NCBI GenBank assembly: GCA_030583885.1
Contig: CP129480.1
Coordinates: forward strand, 2,170,001 to 2,234,000
Direction: 5' to 3'
Source: Anaerolineales bacterium
GTDB taxonomy: Bacteria; Chloroflexota; Anaerolineae; Anaerolineales; Villigracilaceae
DNA length: 64,000 bases
Part shown: positions 51,912 to 61,581 of the stretch, piece after piece
Layout of the letters: each line of letters begins with the position of its first letter
Position numbering within the stretch: position 1 is the stretch's first letter
The notes under the pieces: model-generated
Databases searched by the model: none
The model's input: only the letters and a program-made list of their open reading frames with translations
Told to the model about the DNA's origin: nothing
Program-made: the position numbers and the translations under genes

Positions 51912-53771
51912 ATGATAATCGAACGAACCGACCTTCGTAACATCGCCATTATCGCGCACGTTGACCATGGCAAGACCACGCTTGTGGATGAACTGCTGAA
52001 ACAATCCCACACCTTCCGCGAGCACCAGCACGTGGAAGAGCGCATGATGGATTCAAACGACCTGGAACGTGAGCGCGGGATTACCATCCTTGCCAAGAAT
52101 ACGGCCATCTCGCTGGCTGACCCGTCAACCAAGCTGCCTGTCAAGATCAATATTGTGGATACGCCAGGTCACGCCGATTTTGGGGGTGAGGTGGAGCGCG
52201 TCATGAACATGGTCGACGGTGTCCTCCTGCTTGTGGATGCTGCGGAAGGCCCCATGCCGCAAACGCGCTTTGTGTTGAAGAAAGCGCTCGGAATGGGACA
52301 CAAAGCCATTGTTGTGATTAACAAAGTGGATCGCAAGGATGCCGAGCCTTCCCGTGTATTGAATGAAACATTCGACTTGTTCATTGAATTGGGCGCAACG
52401 GAAGAGCAGGCGGACTTCCCGGTTGTCTACGCCCAGGCAACGGCCGGCAAAGCGGGTCTCTCCGCGGACCTTGGACCCGATCTCCAGCCTTTGTTTGACG
52501 TGATCCTCAAGCATATCCCTGCCCCTAAGGTCAATCCCAACGCGCCTTTGCAAATGCTCGTCACAGCGCTTGGCTATGACGATTACCGCGGCGTGACCGC
52601 CATTGGACGTGTTTTTGCAGGCACGATCAAGGCTGGCCAAAAGATGGCTCGTATCAAGCTGGATGGAACAATCCTGCCCGAAAGTGCGCGTTACCTTTAT
52701 ACCTTCAAAGGTTTGACCAAGATCGAAATTGACGAGGTTAAGGCAGGCGATATTATCTCGCTGGCTGGGTTGGAAGGGATCGCCATCGGTGAAACCCTCG
52801 CTGACCTTGCCAACCCGGTCGCCCTGCCGACCATTAAGGTGGAGGAACCGACCGTCCGAATGACATTTGGCGTGAATACATCCCCGCTTACAGGCAAGGA
52901 GGGGAAGTGGGGTACTTCGCGAAAACTGCGTGAACGGTTGTTTGATGAACTCCGCACCAATGTTTCTTTACGCGTGGAAGAAACTGATTCCGCTGAAAAC
53001 TTTCTGGTCTCCGGGCGCGGCGAACTGCATTTGGGTATTTTGATCGAAACAATGCGCCGTGAGGGATATGAGTTCCAGGTTTCCCGGCCTGAGGTTATTT
53101 TTCATAAAGCCGAAGACGGTGCATTACTCGAACCGTTTGAAGAGGTGCATATCGAGACCAGCGCTGAAACGGTCGGCGTTGTCGTGGAAATGCTCGGGAG
53201 CAGGCGCGGCAAAATGATGGACATGCAGGATGCAGGTCAGGGAATGACGCGCATTGTTTACCTCGTCCCAACCCGCGGATTGCTTGGCTTCCGTTATCAA
53301 TTTCTAACATCCACCCGCGGAGCCGGCGTCATGCATACCATCTTTAGTGGCTATGATGAAATGGCCGGCCCGATTGCATCGCGTACGAGGGGGTCCATCG
53401 TTGCATGGGAGGCAGGCGTGACCACTGCCTATGCACTCAAGAGCGCAGAGGAACGCGGACAGTTGTTTGTGGGCCCGGGTGAAACGGTTTATGAGGGCAT
53501 GGTTATTGGCGAAAATGCGCGGGGGAGTGATTTGCCGATCAATGTTTGTAAAAAGAAGCATCTGACCAATATGCGCGCATCCGGTGGAGACATGGAAATC
53601 CGCCTCACTCCGCCCCGGCAAATGTCACTCGACGAGGCAGTTGAATACCTCTCTGATGACGAGTTGCTTGAGGTGACCCCTGAAAGTTTCCGTATTCGCA
53701 AGCGCGTCCTGTCCACGGATGAGCGTGGCAAGCAAACTAAAAAAGTGAAGGAACAGCTTGGGGAAGCATAG
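51912..53771 (+). CDS. typA: Translational GTPase TypA/BipA
   Basis: The 619-residue GTPase has G1 [11 protein letters not shown]2/switch [13 protein letters not shown]3 [12 protein letters not shown] and G4 NKVDRKDA. The later domains include [20 protein letters not shown] and the TypA-specific C-terminal region. TypA is a ribosome-binding GTPase for stress and cold adaptation and ribosome assembly. A longer in-frame reading upstream overlaps the glycosyltransferase and was rejected; TAAGGAAATG precedes the ATG. Confidence 0.94.
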   Translation: MIIERTDLRNIAIIAHVDHGKTTLVDELLKQSHTFREHQHVEERMMDSNDLERERGITILAKNTAISLADPSTKLPVKINIVDTPGHADFGGEVERVMNMVDGVLLLVDAAEGPMPQTRFVLKKALGMGHKAIVVINKVDRKDAEPSRVLNETFDLFIELGATEEQADFPVVYAQATAGKAGLSADLGPDLQPLFDVILKHIPAPKVNPNAPLQMLVTALGYDDYRGVTAIGRVFAGTIKAGQKMARIKLDGTILPESARYLYTFKGLTKIEIDEVKAGDIISLAGLEGIAIGETLADLANPVALPTIKVEEPTVRMTFGVNTSPLTGKEGKWGTSRKLRERLFDELRTNVSLRVEETDSAENFLVSGRGELHLGILIETMRREGYEFQVSRPEVIFHKAEDGALLEPFEEVHIETSAETVGVVVEMLGSRRGKMMDMQDAGQGMTRIVYLVPTRGLLGFRYQFLTSTRGAGVMHTIFSGYDEMAGPIASRTRGSIVAWEAGVTTAYALKSAEERGQLFVGPGETVYEGMVIGENARGSDLPINVCKKKHLTNMRASGGDMEIRLTPPRQMSLDEAVEYLSDDELLEVTPESFRIRKRVLSTDERGKQTKKVKEQLGEA

Positions 53772-53784
53772 CAGAAGGACAATC

Positions 53785-53835
53785 CCCGGCATCAATGAGC
53801 GATGGCTACTACGGCCATCGCTCATTGATGCCGGG
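53785..53835. terminator. 21-bp hairpin between convergent genes
   Basis: Perfect arms cccggcatcaatgagcgatgg and its complement, loop of 9 bases. No T-run on either side, but the location between typA and a convergent gene fits a shared terminator. Confidence 0.55.
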
Positions 53836-53839
53836 AACC

Positions 53840-54553
53840 CTACGGGCAGGTCATGGTTGCCACACTGCTTGTGGCTTGACCGGCGGCGTTAAATGCCTGA
53901 ATCTGATAGCCCACGCTTTGCCCTGAAAGCAGGCTAATGGTTTCAGAGTAGGTGCTTGAATTTGCTGGGAGCTCGGCGGCAACCTCGCCGTTCCTTAAGA
54001 CCCGGTATCCCGTTTCACTTGTGGATTTGTCAACCCATTTCAAGGTGATGTCTGCCAGGCCGCTATAGCAGAAGTAACTCCAGCCGTCCGTTTTTGCGAA
54101 CGATGGAGCATCCGGATCTCCGCCAAAAGGTGTGGGCGGCGCGGTGACTGTTGGCACGGCGGCGAAACTTCCCGATGGGGTAACGAATTCGCCGGATACC
54201 CAACAGGTACCCGCCGTCGTGGATACGATCCAATAGTTTGGCGGGAAGAAGCCGATAATTTCGACAGGGTCATCCGGCAAGATCTGAGTGATCCGTTGAT
54301 AATTTACCCCCGGCCCGGTGCGGCAGTTGGTGACATCGCCCACACTCGCCAGAGGTTGGGAAAACGTGGCTGTTGCCTCTATATCGGCCTGCGTGACCGA
54401 TATGGCATCGGCAAGCGGGGTTGCGTTGAGCGCGGCTTCCACAGTCAATGCGGCGAAAGTGGCCAGTTGCGGATCTATCGGACTTGCGCCGGGCAGGTTG
54501 CAGGCTGAGAGCATGATGGCTGCCATAACTGCAGGAAAGGCGATCCTCTTCAT
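53840..54553 (-). CDS. Lipoprotein with SH3 and FN3-like domains
   Basis: The 237-residue protein has a lipobox in IMLSACNLPG, then a bacterial SH3-like domain (TNCRTGPGVNYQRITQIL, CWVSGEF). After a Pro/Thr-rich linker comes a fibronectin type III-like domain (ITLKWVDKSTSETGYRVLRNGE, VGYQIQAFNAAG). It is a cell-surface lipoprotein; the SH3 part may bind peptidoglycan. It is convergent with typA and precedes no operon partner. Confidence 0.85.
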   Translation of the reverse strand: MKRIAFPAVMAAIMLSACNLPGASPIDPQLATFAALTVEAALNATPLADAISVTQADIEATATFSQPLASVGDVTNCRTGPGVNYQRITQILPDDPVEIIGFFPPNYWIVSTTAGTCWVSGEFVTPSGSFAAVPTVTAPPTPFGGDPDAPSFAKTDGWSYFCYSGLADITLKWVDKSTSETGYRVLRNGEVAAELPANSSTYSETISLLSGQSVGYQIQAFNAAGQATSSVATMTCP

Positions 54554-54605
54554 GTGTTTCTTTTCTCCAGTGTTTGTTTATATTGTTGCAGGTTGAGTGG
54601 TCTTG

Positions 54606-55769
54606 CTATTCGCCATCGCCTTCGAACCAGGTTTCCATGTAGGGCTTTTCCATTTCCGTTGCCTGTTTGGTCAGGTGCAGGGGATGGAAGGTGTCCACCA
54701 TTACGGCGAGTTCGCGGGTTTCGGTCTTGCCAATGCTGGCCTCGGTCATGCCGGGCTGCGGCCCGTGTGGCAGACCGAACGGATGCAGGCTGACGTCGGA
54801 GCGGTCGATGCCTTTGCGGCTCATGAAGTTCCCTTCGGCGTAATAAATGACCTCGTCCGATTGGATGTTGGAGTGGTTGTAGGGCGCGGGGATGCCTTCG
54901 GGATGATAGTCGAACAGGCGCGGGACGAAGGAGCAGACGACGAAGTTCCAGCCTTCGAAGGTCTGGTGCACCGGCGGCGGTTGGTGGACGCGACCCGTGA
55001 TTGGCTCGAAGTCTTCGATGTTGAATATCCACGGGTAGAGATAGCCGTCCCAGCCGATGACATCGTGGGGATGATAGTCGAGGATGTGCTGGGAGATACG
55101 ATCACGCACTTTTACGCGGACCTCGAACTCACCTCGTTCGGTGTGCGTTTCCAGCCCTTCAGGTACCCGGATGTCACGCTCGCAGTAGGGCGCATGTTCA
55201 AGCAGTTGTCCATAAGGGTTGCGGTAGCGTTTGGGCGGCTCGATCTGACTCGGGTTTTCGATGGTGAAGAATTTACACTCCTCGTCCAGTTCCATCTGCC
55301 ATGTGGATCCAAAGGGGATGACGATGTAATCCCCCTTGCGGAAGGGCAGATTACCGAACTGGCTCTTGAGCGTGCCGCTCCCTTCGTGAACCCACCAGGT
55401 TTCATACGCCTGCGAGTTGCGGTAGAAGTAGTCCATCCTTCCCCTGGGGGCGCGGGAAATGCCGAGGATGACGTCATTGTTGCCGAGGAGGGGAATCCGC
55501 CCGGCGACAGGATCAGCCCCGAGCGGGGTGGGAGCCGTGGCAAATGCGCGGTGGCGGATGGGGCCAAAATCCACATACTCGGGTTTGGCGGGTCCGATAT
55601 CCGCCATCTTTTTTATGCGCGGCGGCAGGAAATGATGGTAGAGGATGGATTGCAGGGATGAGAAACCCTCCAGCCCCATCAGTTCTTCACGGTAGAGTTT
55701 GCCGTCGGGTTTTTTGAATTGTGTGTGGCGTTTGTGGGGGATCGTTCCAAGTTTGTGGTAAAAAGGCAT
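54606..55769 (-). CDS. hmgA: Homogentisate 1,2-dioxygenase
   Basis: This 387-residue cupin-type dioxygenase matches bacterial homogentisate dioxygenase in length. It has SLQSILYHHF, the cupin regions RKGDYIVIPFGSTW and EGLETHTERG, the conserved YHPHDVIGWDGYLYPWIFN, and the His/Glu iron-site region HPFGLPHGPQPG. It opens homogentisate to maleylacetoacetate in tyrosine breakdown. It lies two genes after hpd with a lipoprotein gene in between. Genes for maleylacetoacetate isomerase and fumarylacetoacetase are not in the window. Confidence 0.9.
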   Translation of the reverse strand: MPFYHKLGTIPHKRHTQFKKPDGKLYREELMGLEGFSSLQSILYHHFLPPRIKKMADIGPAKPEYVDFGPIRHRAFATAPTPLGADPVAGRIPLLGNNDVILGISRAPRGRMDYFYRNSQAYETWWVHEGSGTLKSQFGNLPFRKGDYIVIPFGSTWQMELDEECKFFTIENPSQIEPPKRYRNPYGQLLEHAPYCERDIRVPEGLETHTERGEFEVRVKVRDRISQHILDYHPHDVIGWDGYLYPWIFNIEDFEPITGRVHQPPPVHQTFEGWNFVVCSFVPRLFDYHPEGIPAPYNHSNIQSDEVIYYAEGNFMSRKGIDRSDVSLHPFGLPHGPQPGMTEASIGKTETRELAVMVDTFHPLHLTKQATEMEKPYMETWFEGDGE

Positions 55770-55787
55770 TTTTTTCTCCTTGGTCGT

Positions 55788-56666
55788 TTAAGGGATCTCG
55801 GTAACAAGCAGGGATTGCATCATTGTGTCCAGTGAGGCAAGGGACGGCATAAATGTTGCCGCGTCGGTTTCGTTCAACTTTTGCGTGACGGCATCCATGT
55901 ATGTCTGCGCATTTTCCCAGTTTTCCCAGTCGAAGGGAATACCATCCAAGGGGACGGGAAATTGCGGCGATGGAAATTCCGAAAGGAAAGGCGCATTGGA
56001 TGGAAGGATGGCTGAGACGTAATATCTTCCGTCGCTGGTCAGCCCCTGGAGGGTATAGAACATGGCGTGGTTGTTTACCGGGGATATGTCCTGCCCATAT
56101 TGTGTCAGGTAGCGGATGCCCGCTCCATTCTGAAACGTAATGAATTGTTCCTGCGCGTGGAACATCTGCCCTGCATTGAAGAGGGGCAGAAAAGGCAGGT
56201 TGGCTGGTAAAGGTGCGCCCTGCGCGGCAAGCAATGTCCGCAGTTCTTCGATGATCTGCACTGCGCCTTCGTTGGCGGCTTCAAATTCAGCAACGGGATA
56301 AATGCGGATGCGCGGTTCGTGGAACGTTCCCTGCAGGATATACCCATCCAGCGCGAATTCCACGTAGGATGGGTATATATCCCAATACGGCGCCTGCGAG
56401 TCGAGGGATGCGGGGATAGTGGAAGGTGTCGCGCTTGTTGCCAATCCTTGTGGAATGACGAAGTCATTACCGGAAAAACCGACAGCGACGCCTCCTGTTT
56501 GAGTTGGAGGAGCAGGTGTGGATTCGATCTCCGCGGCAATGGCGGTCAGTGTAGCCGAGACAATTGACTCCGTATCTGTTGCTTCGGGCGCGGCGGCTGG
56601 GGCGACCAATCCGCACGCGAGCGAGAGAGACAACAGAACTGCAAGAGCGATCCCTTGCCTTTTCAT
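55788..56666 (-). CDS. Lipoprotein between hpd and hmgA
   Basis: A 292-residue lipoprotein (lipobox LSLACG), with an Ala/Thr-rich linker and a globular domain (VGFSGNDFVIPQGLATSA, YVEFALDGYILQGTFHEPRIRIYPV, and the tail of helical segments FDWENWENAQTYMDAVTQKLNE). I do not recognise the domain. Gaps of about 15 bp to hpd and hmgA argue for co-transcription. A surface lipoprotein is unexpected in a tyrosine catabolic operon. Confidence 0.7.
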   Translation of the reverse strand: MKRQGIALAVLLSLSLACGLVAPAAAPEATDTESIVSATLTAIAAEIESTPAPPTQTGGVAVGFSGNDFVIPQGLATSATPSTIPASLDSQAPYWDIYPSYVEFALDGYILQGTFHEPRIRIYPVAEFEAANEGAVQIIEELRTLLAAQGAPLPANLPFLPLFNAGQMFHAQEQFITFQNGAGIRYLTQYGQDISPVNNHAMFYTLQGLTSDGRYYVSAILPSNAPFLSEFPSPQFPVPLDGIPFDWENWENAQTYMDAVTQKLNETDAATFMPSLASLDTMMQSLLVTEIP

Positions 56667-56681
56667 TGCTTCCTTCTTTTT

Positions 56682-57809
56682 CTATAGATTGCCGCGGCGC
56701 TGTTGTTCGAGTTCGAGCGATTCGAACAGGGCTTTGAAGTTGCCCTTTCCAAATCCCTGCGCGCCGTGGCGCTGGATGACCTCGATGAACATGGTCGGGC
56801 GGTCTTGAATGGGGCGTGTGAAGATCTGCAGGAGGTAGCCTTCGTCGTCCTTATCCACCAGGATGCCGAGTTCCTGAATGGCTTTGTAATCTTCCTTGAT
56901 GCTGCCAATGCGGTCGGGCAGTAATTCGTAGTAGGTGTCTGGCACGCGCAGGAATTCAACGCCGTTTTTGCGGAGTTTGTCTACAGTGTCGAGGATGTTG
57001 CCGGTGATGATGGCGAGGTGTTGCGCGCCGGGCGACATGTAGTAATCGAGATATTCCTCGATCTGGCTTTTGCGTTTGCCTTCAGCTGGTTCGTTGATCG
57101 GGAATTTGACGCGTCCGTTTCCATTTTGCATCACCTTGGACATGAGCGCGGAATATTCAGTGGAGATGTCCTTGTCGTCGAAGTGCATCAACTGGCGGAA
57201 GCCCATCACTTGGTGATAGAAATTCACCCAGTGGTTCATCTTGCCGAGTTGCACGTTGCCTACGATGTGGTCGATGGCGGCTAGTCCGGTCGATTCGGTT
57301 TCGTATTGAATGGGTTTATAGGTAGGAGCAAAGACGCCTTTGTAATCGCCTCTGTCCACAAAGACGTGCAGGGTCTCGCCGTAGGTGTAGATGGCGGAGG
57401 TGCGGTAGATGCCGAAGTCATCCTTCTCCTCGCGCGGCGCCCACGCGGACTTTCCGCCGCGCGAGGTGGTTGCCAGCCAGGCTTTTTCCGCGTTGTCCAC
57501 TTCAAGAGCGATGACCTTGACGCCGTCACCATGCACCAAGTGATGTGAGGCGAGCGGGCTGGAGGGTGAGTAGGCAGCAGAAACGACCAGGCGCGCCTGC
57601 CCCGATTCAAGGACATACGAGGCAAATTCGCGGTTGCCGGTTTCGAGCCCGGAATATGCCACGGGCTTAAATCCAAATGCCTTCCACCAATAATACATGG
57701 CATGCTTGGCGTTGCCGACGTAGAAATGCACGTGGTCAACGGATTTGATCTGGAGGAAGTCGGCTTCCTCGGTCATGGGGCGGGTTTCGGGTTTTTCTTT
57801 TGTGACCAT
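56682..57809 (-). CDS. hpd: 4-hydroxyphenylpyruvate dioxygenase
   Basis: The 375-residue enzyme has two VOC domains. The iron ligands are in AIDHIVGNVQ, QHLAIITGNI and the C-terminal TMFIEVIQR, with GYLLQIFTRP nearby. The N-terminal half includes SVDHVHFYVGNAKHA. It turns 4-hydroxyphenylpyruvate into homogentisate. GGAGAGAC precedes the chosen ATG, and a longer start overlaps the terminator region. It is the first gene of the hpd-lipoprotein-hmgA run. Confidence 0.92.
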   Translation of the reverse strand: MVTKEKPETRPMTEEADFLQIKSVDHVHFYVGNAKHAMYYWWKAFGFKPVAYSGLETGNREFASYVLESGQARLVVSAAYSPSSPLASHHLVHGDGVKVIALEVDNAEKAWLATTSRGGKSAWAPREEKDDFGIYRTSAIYTYGETLHVFVDRGDYKGVFAPTYKPIQYETESTGLAAIDHIVGNVQLGKMNHWVNFYHQVMGFRQLMHFDDKDISTEYSALMSKVMQNGNGRVKFPINEPAEGKRKSQIEEYLDYYMSPGAQHLAIITGNILDTVDKLRKNGVEFLRVPDTYYELLPDRIGSIKEDYKAIQELGILVDKDDEGYLLQIFTRPIQDRPTMFIEVIQRHGAQGFGKGNFKALFESLELEQQRRGNL

Positions 57810-57871
57810 AGTCTCTCCTTTGGCTGGCTTTGGTGATTGTACGATAAAGCGGGTATGGACGCAATAATAAT

Positions 57872-57913
57872 ACAAACATCATGCCCGGCCAATTGACCGG
57901 GCATGATGTTTGT
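57872..57913 (-). terminator. Terminator of the SH3 lipoprotein gene
   Basis: Perfect 17-bp arms acaaacatcatgcccgg and complement with an 8-base loop. The minus strand continues ATTATTATTG. Confidence 0.8.
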
Positions 57914-58768
57914 TTAGCCGCCTGCGCTGGCAATCAGCGTCCAGTTGGTATAACCATCCGAACCCTGAGTGATGGTTATGGTTTCCTTGTAACTCACATT
58001 GGTGTAAAAGACCTTCCATGTTTTGTTACAGCCAACCGATCCAGTCACTGCGCCTCCGACCGCCTTGACATTGGGAGTGCCGCCTGAACATGTCAATGTA
58101 TAGGTGATAAATCCCGATGTTTTCACGCTGTCGAATCCATTTACGGTTACAAAGATTTTGTCGGTGGTATCGCCGTTGGGATAGGAAACAGCATCGGACT
58201 GATTAGCACTGCCATTTTTGACATTAATATTAATTTTAATATCGCTATCTGAAGGAGCAGTTTGTCCTCCGGAGCCGCTACCGCCGGAACTGCCACCGCC
58301 CGAACCACCGCTGCCGCCTGAACCGCTTCCGCCGGAGCTTCCCCCGGAACTTCCACCGGATGAACTTTGCTGTGGCGGGGGAGGTACATCCACAACCGGA
58401 ACACTTTCAGTATTATTGCTTGTTGTGAACGGAGCAGAAATCCATCCCGTCTTTCCACCCTCAAGCGAAACGAGCCACCAGCTTCCGTCCGCGTTTTTGC
58501 CGATGATGTCTACTGTTGCGCCTCCTGTAAGTGCGGTCACGATGGGGTAGGCGGTTCCAGGCCCGCCGCGTACATTAAGATCCTGATTGAGAGTTGCGGT
58601 GGCACTGTCAGTGGATGCCTCCTCAACGGCAGATTCCGTAGCCGTGACCACCACTGTGATGACTTCCGCTGTTGGCGCTTCTGCAGCGGGAGCAGCCGAT
58701 AAACCACAAGCCATGGAAAGGATCATAAACAGGGGCAGTATCAGATAATTCTTATTTTTAAACTTCAT
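57914..58768 (-). CDS. SH3 lipoprotein with Gly/Ser-rich linker
   Basis: The 284 residues start with a lipobox (LSMACGLSA), then an Ala/Thr region, an SH3 domain (NVRGGPGTAYPIVTAL, GSWWLVSLEGGKTGWI), a Pro stretch, about 35 residues of Gly/Ser repeats (SGGSSGGSGSGG), and a C-terminal beta domain with VKNGSANQSDAVSYPNGDTTDK. That domain has two cysteines and resembles Ig-like adhesion domains, but is not recognised. It is probably displayed at the cell surface. Confidence 0.82.
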   Translation of the reverse strand: MKFKNKNYLILPLFMILSMACGLSAAPAAEAPTAEVITVVVTATESAVEEASTDSATATLNQDLNVRGGPGTAYPIVTALTGGATVDIIGKNADGSWWLVSLEGGKTGWISAPFTTSNNTESVPVVDVPPPPQQSSSGGSSGGSSGGSGSGGSGGSGGGSSGGSGSGGQTAPSDSDIKININVKNGSANQSDAVSYPNGDTTDKIFVTVNGFDSVKTSGFITYTLTCSGGTPNVKAVGGAVTGSVGCNKTWKVFYTNVSYKETITITQGSDGYTNWTLIASAGG

Positions 58769-58840
58769 TTCAGCCTCCTATGGATTTTCACTAATTTTAT
58801 GTTAAATATCCGATATTGTCACTGGAACTCTGGTAGGGGC

Positions 58841-59584
58841 TTATACAGACAGCCCGCCGGATTTATTTGTAAATCTATCCTGGATGATGAATGGCAGGTA
58901 GAGCAGGAACAAGATGGCGAACCCGACCAGTTCCAGTTGCAGAATGTACCATGGCCAGGGGCCGAGCGCATCGAGCAGTGTCGGGAAATCTGGTTTGCCC
59001 GCGACGAAGAGATAGTTGCTCCCAAGCCATTGGTTGATGAAAAAGACGGGAACCATGTAGATATTCGTCCAGAGGATGACGCGCAAGAAAGACCGCAGTG
59101 TGGGACGGAGTCCCTCGACCACAGTCATGTAAATGGCGATGGCGATCAATAATCCATGTGCAATGAAGGTTTGCATGATGCGGAAGTGCGGGAAGTTGTA
59201 ATTCGCTGCGTCGGCGGGAGTCAACACTGCCTGCATCGCTCCCCCAATCCCAAGGAAATACAGGAATTCATAGATCGTGTAATTTTTTGTGACCAGCATG
59301 ATGGGCGTCAGCCACAGGATGATGCTGCACAAATGAAGCGGGAGCAGGGTCTTCACATCCCAGATGCCCCAATACGCCGACCAGACGTGCAATGACAACT
59401 CGTTCATGACCAGCACGATGGCAAGCGTCCAGCGGACGATCTTCCTTTCCTTTTCGCCCCATATTTTACGGAAATAGAGAAAGGAAAGACAAAACAGGGT
59501 AATGAGCCCGATTGCAATTAAATGGTTTACGCCAAAAAGTTGAAACGCCGGGCCTGCATAGACCAGCGAAAAGTATTTTTCCAT
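58841..59584 (-). CDS. TIGR02206/YwaF-family membrane protein
   Basis: The 247-residue protein has about seven membrane segments and the family's features: start with FQLFGVNHLIAIGLI, then LPLHLCSIILWLTPIML, and FLYFLGIGGAMQAVLTPA, FPHFRIMQTFIAHG and FFINQWLGSNYLFV. The function of this family is unknown. It is 12 bp downstream of the YbaK gene on the same strand. Confidence 0.85.
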   Translation of the reverse strand: MEKYFSLVYAGPAFQLFGVNHLIAIGLITLFCLSFLYFRKIWGEKERKIVRWTLAIVLVMNELSLHVWSAYWGIWDVKTLLPLHLCSIILWLTPIMLVTKNYTIYEFLYFLGIGGAMQAVLTPADAANYNFPHFRIMQTFIAHGLLIAIAIYMTVVEGLRPTLRSFLRVILWTNIYMVPVFFINQWLGSNYLFVAGKPDFPTLLDALGPWPWYILQLELVGFAILFLLYLPFIIQDRFTNKSGGLSV

Positions 59585-59596
59585 GTTTCCATTCCT

Positions 59597-60076
59597 CTAC
59601 TGCTTGATCTTCGCGACCGTCCCGCCCGTCATCTTTTGCAGATCCTCGGTCTTCAACTCGAAGATCGCGTTCGGCGTGCCAGCCGCCGCCCAGATGGTGG
59701 GATATTGCAAAAAATCCTCGTCGATGTAGGTTTCCATTTTTTCGATGTGACCAAGCGGCGGCACGCCGCCGATCGCAAAGCCCGTCACAGCGCGGACGAA
59801 ATCGGCGTCGGCTTTGCCGATGGATTCACCCGCATATTCGCTGATGCGCTTCTCGTTCGCGCGGTTCGGTCCGCTGGTCAGCACCAGGATCGGCTTGCCC
59901 GACTCTTTGCCTTTGAAGATCAGCGACTTGACGATCTGTCCCAGTTCACAGCCCGCGCGGTCGGCGGCTTCCTGCGCCGTGCGCGTGGACTCGGCGTGCT
60001 CGATTATGGTGTACGAGTAGCCGAGCGAGTTCAATAAATTTTGTATCTTTTGTGCGGAGGGGGAGAGTGTTGACAT
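59597..60076 (-). CDS. YbaK/EbsC-family aminoacyl-tRNA deacylase-like protein
   Basis: A 159-residue single-domain protein with the conserved YTIIEHAESTRTAQEAA, IVKSLIFKG, the RANEKR helix start, and VTGFAIGGVPPLGH, the active-site GXXP-type loop. YbaK/ProX proteins clear misacylated tRNA, such as Cys-tRNA-Pro. The start is the ATG giving MSTLSPS; a longer frame upstream has no family support. It heads a two-gene run with the YwaF-type gene. Confidence 0.88.
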   Translation of the reverse strand: MSTLSPSAQKIQNLLNSLGYSYTIIEHAESTRTAQEAADRAGCELGQIVKSLIFKGKESGKPILVLTSGPNRANEKRISEYAGESIGKADADFVRAVTGFAIGGVPPLGHIEKMETYIDEDFLQYPTIWAAAGTPNAIFELKTEDLQKMTGGTVAKIKQ

Positions 60077-60098
60077 TCGGTAATTATATTGTATTCTG

Positions 60099-60773
60099 TC
60101 ATGGCGGGAGCGGTGTTTTTTCGCTCGAAGCATTCTCGCCTTTTTTTGCAATTACAATTTCAACAGGCAATCCCCACATCTTTTTGATCGTGGACTCTCG
60201 GACTTGAAACCCTGCTTCCTTCAAAATACGTTGCAGATAGATCGGGCGGCAATCTATGAACGTTGGCATCTTTCGATGGAACCATTCGTAAATGCGGACA
60301 GCCGCTGTCTCCTGTTTGGCAAGTGAGACAATGCCGATGCGACCATCGGGTTTTAGGGTTCGATGATATTCTTTCAGCGCATTCGGTATTTCTGGTGTGT
60401 CGAATAATTCAAGAGTGAAGGATATGAAAATGGCATCAAAACTGTTATCAGGGAATGGGATGGACAATCCGTCCGCCTGACACAGCCCTATGCATGTGCT
60501 TCTAACTTTTCTGCGTGCAACTTGAAGCATGTTCTCGGACAAGTCGATTGCAACGACCCTTCCACCTTTCCTCGCAAACTCCACCAGTGCATAACCTGTC
60601 CCGCAGCCGATCTCCAAAATGGACTCATTTGATTGCGCATCAAGCATTTGGATACCAATATCGGTAAATCGCTTCTCACTGCTTGTGAACAAGTCGTACC
60701 AGCGGGACATGATGTTGTAGCTTTCACGCGCTTTATACTTTGGACGAGGCACTCGTTCCATTTCCGATTTCAT
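60099..60773 (-). CDS. UbiE-like SAM-dependent methyltransferase
   Basis: The 224 residues show YNIMSRWYDLF, motif I ILEIGCGTGYALV, strand-2 acid VVAIDLSENML, then FPDNSFDAIFISFTLELF, as in the UbiE/COQ5 group. A C-terminal strand-rich end VEIVIAKKGE completes the fold. Quinone methylation is possible, but many UbiE-like enzymes act on other substrates. Its start is 45 bp from the divergent methyltransferase, so the two share a promoter region. A longer reading through that region is rejected. Confidence 0.85.
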   Translation of the reverse strand: MKSEMERVPRPKYKARESYNIMSRWYDLFTSSEKRFTDIGIQMLDAQSNESILEIGCGTGYALVEFARKGGRVVAIDLSENMLQVARRKVRSTCIGLCQADGLSIPFPDNSFDAIFISFTLELFDTPEIPNALKEYHRTLKPDGRIGIVSLAKQETAAVRIYEWFHRKMPTFIDCRPIYLQRILKEAGFQVRESTIKKMWGLPVEIVIAKKGENASSEKTPLPP

Positions 60774-60818
60774 ATTGACCAGGTAGAATCCCTTCGTAAA
60801 CAGTATACAGGAGAATGG

Positions 60819-61523
60819 ATGAGCGACCAACAACGAAAAATCTATCAAACCGACGGCGACCGCTACGAAGCCCTGATTGCGCGCGAGGATTATCAAGGCA
60901 ATATCCTGAAAATGCTGGAAGACATTGTCAACCCTGACGGCTTGGACATCCTCGACCTCGGCGCAGGGACGGGGCGGCTGGCTATGATGCTTGCGCCGCG
61001 GGCGAAGTCCATGCGGGCGTTCGACGCCTCGAAGGAAATGTTGCGTGTCTGCCGAACTCGTCTCGAAGCCGGCGGACTGTCCAACTGGAAAGTGGAAGTC
61101 GCCGACCACCGCTCATTGCCAATTCCCGATCACTCGGCTGACCTCGTCGTCTCCGGCTGGAGCGTGAGTTACCTTGCGGTGTGGAATCCCGCCTCATGGC
61201 GGGCTGAGTTGGAGAAATGGCTGGGTGAAATGAAACGTGTATTAAAACCGAACAGCCACATCGTCCTGTTTGAATCACTGGGCACGGGGAATGAGTCGCC
61301 GATCCATTTGGAGCATCTCAAGGGTTATTATCCCTGGCTCGATGAAGCGGGATTCCAAAACAAATGGATCCGCACGGATTACAAATTTGCATCCCTCGAG
61401 GAGGCGGAGGGGCTGTCCCGTTTTTTCTTCGGCGATGAGTTGGGCGATAAAGTGCGGGAGAATGGCTGGATGATCCTGCCCGAATGTACGGGGGTGTGGT
61501 GGAAACAGATGAGCGGCTCTTGA
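60819..61523 (+). CDS. Class I SAM-dependent methyltransferase
   Basis: A 234-residue enzyme with RKIYQTDGDRYEALI, motif I ILDLGAGTGRLAMML, SMRAFDASKEML, then RSLPIPDHSADLVVSGWSVSYLA and a KRVLKPN helix. The substrate is unknown. CAGGAGAA just upstream fixes the ATG; the reading could extend upstream in frame, but this would overlap the divergent gene. Confidence 0.85.
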   Translation: MSDQQRKIYQTDGDRYEALIAREDYQGNILKMLEDIVNPDGLDILDLGAGTGRLAMMLAPRAKSMRAFDASKEMLRVCRTRLEAGGLSNWKVEVADHRSLPIPDHSADLVVSGWSVSYLAVWNPASWRAELEKWLGEMKRVLKPNSHIVLFESLGTGNESPIHLEHLKGYYPWLDEAGFQNKWIRTDYKFASLEEAEGLSRFFFGDELGDKVRENGWMILPECTGVWWKQMSGS

Positions 61524-61581
61524 TTTTTGCCTGAAATGTGTCATAATTTGCATTTCAAGTTTAAATCCAAAGGAGGATCGT

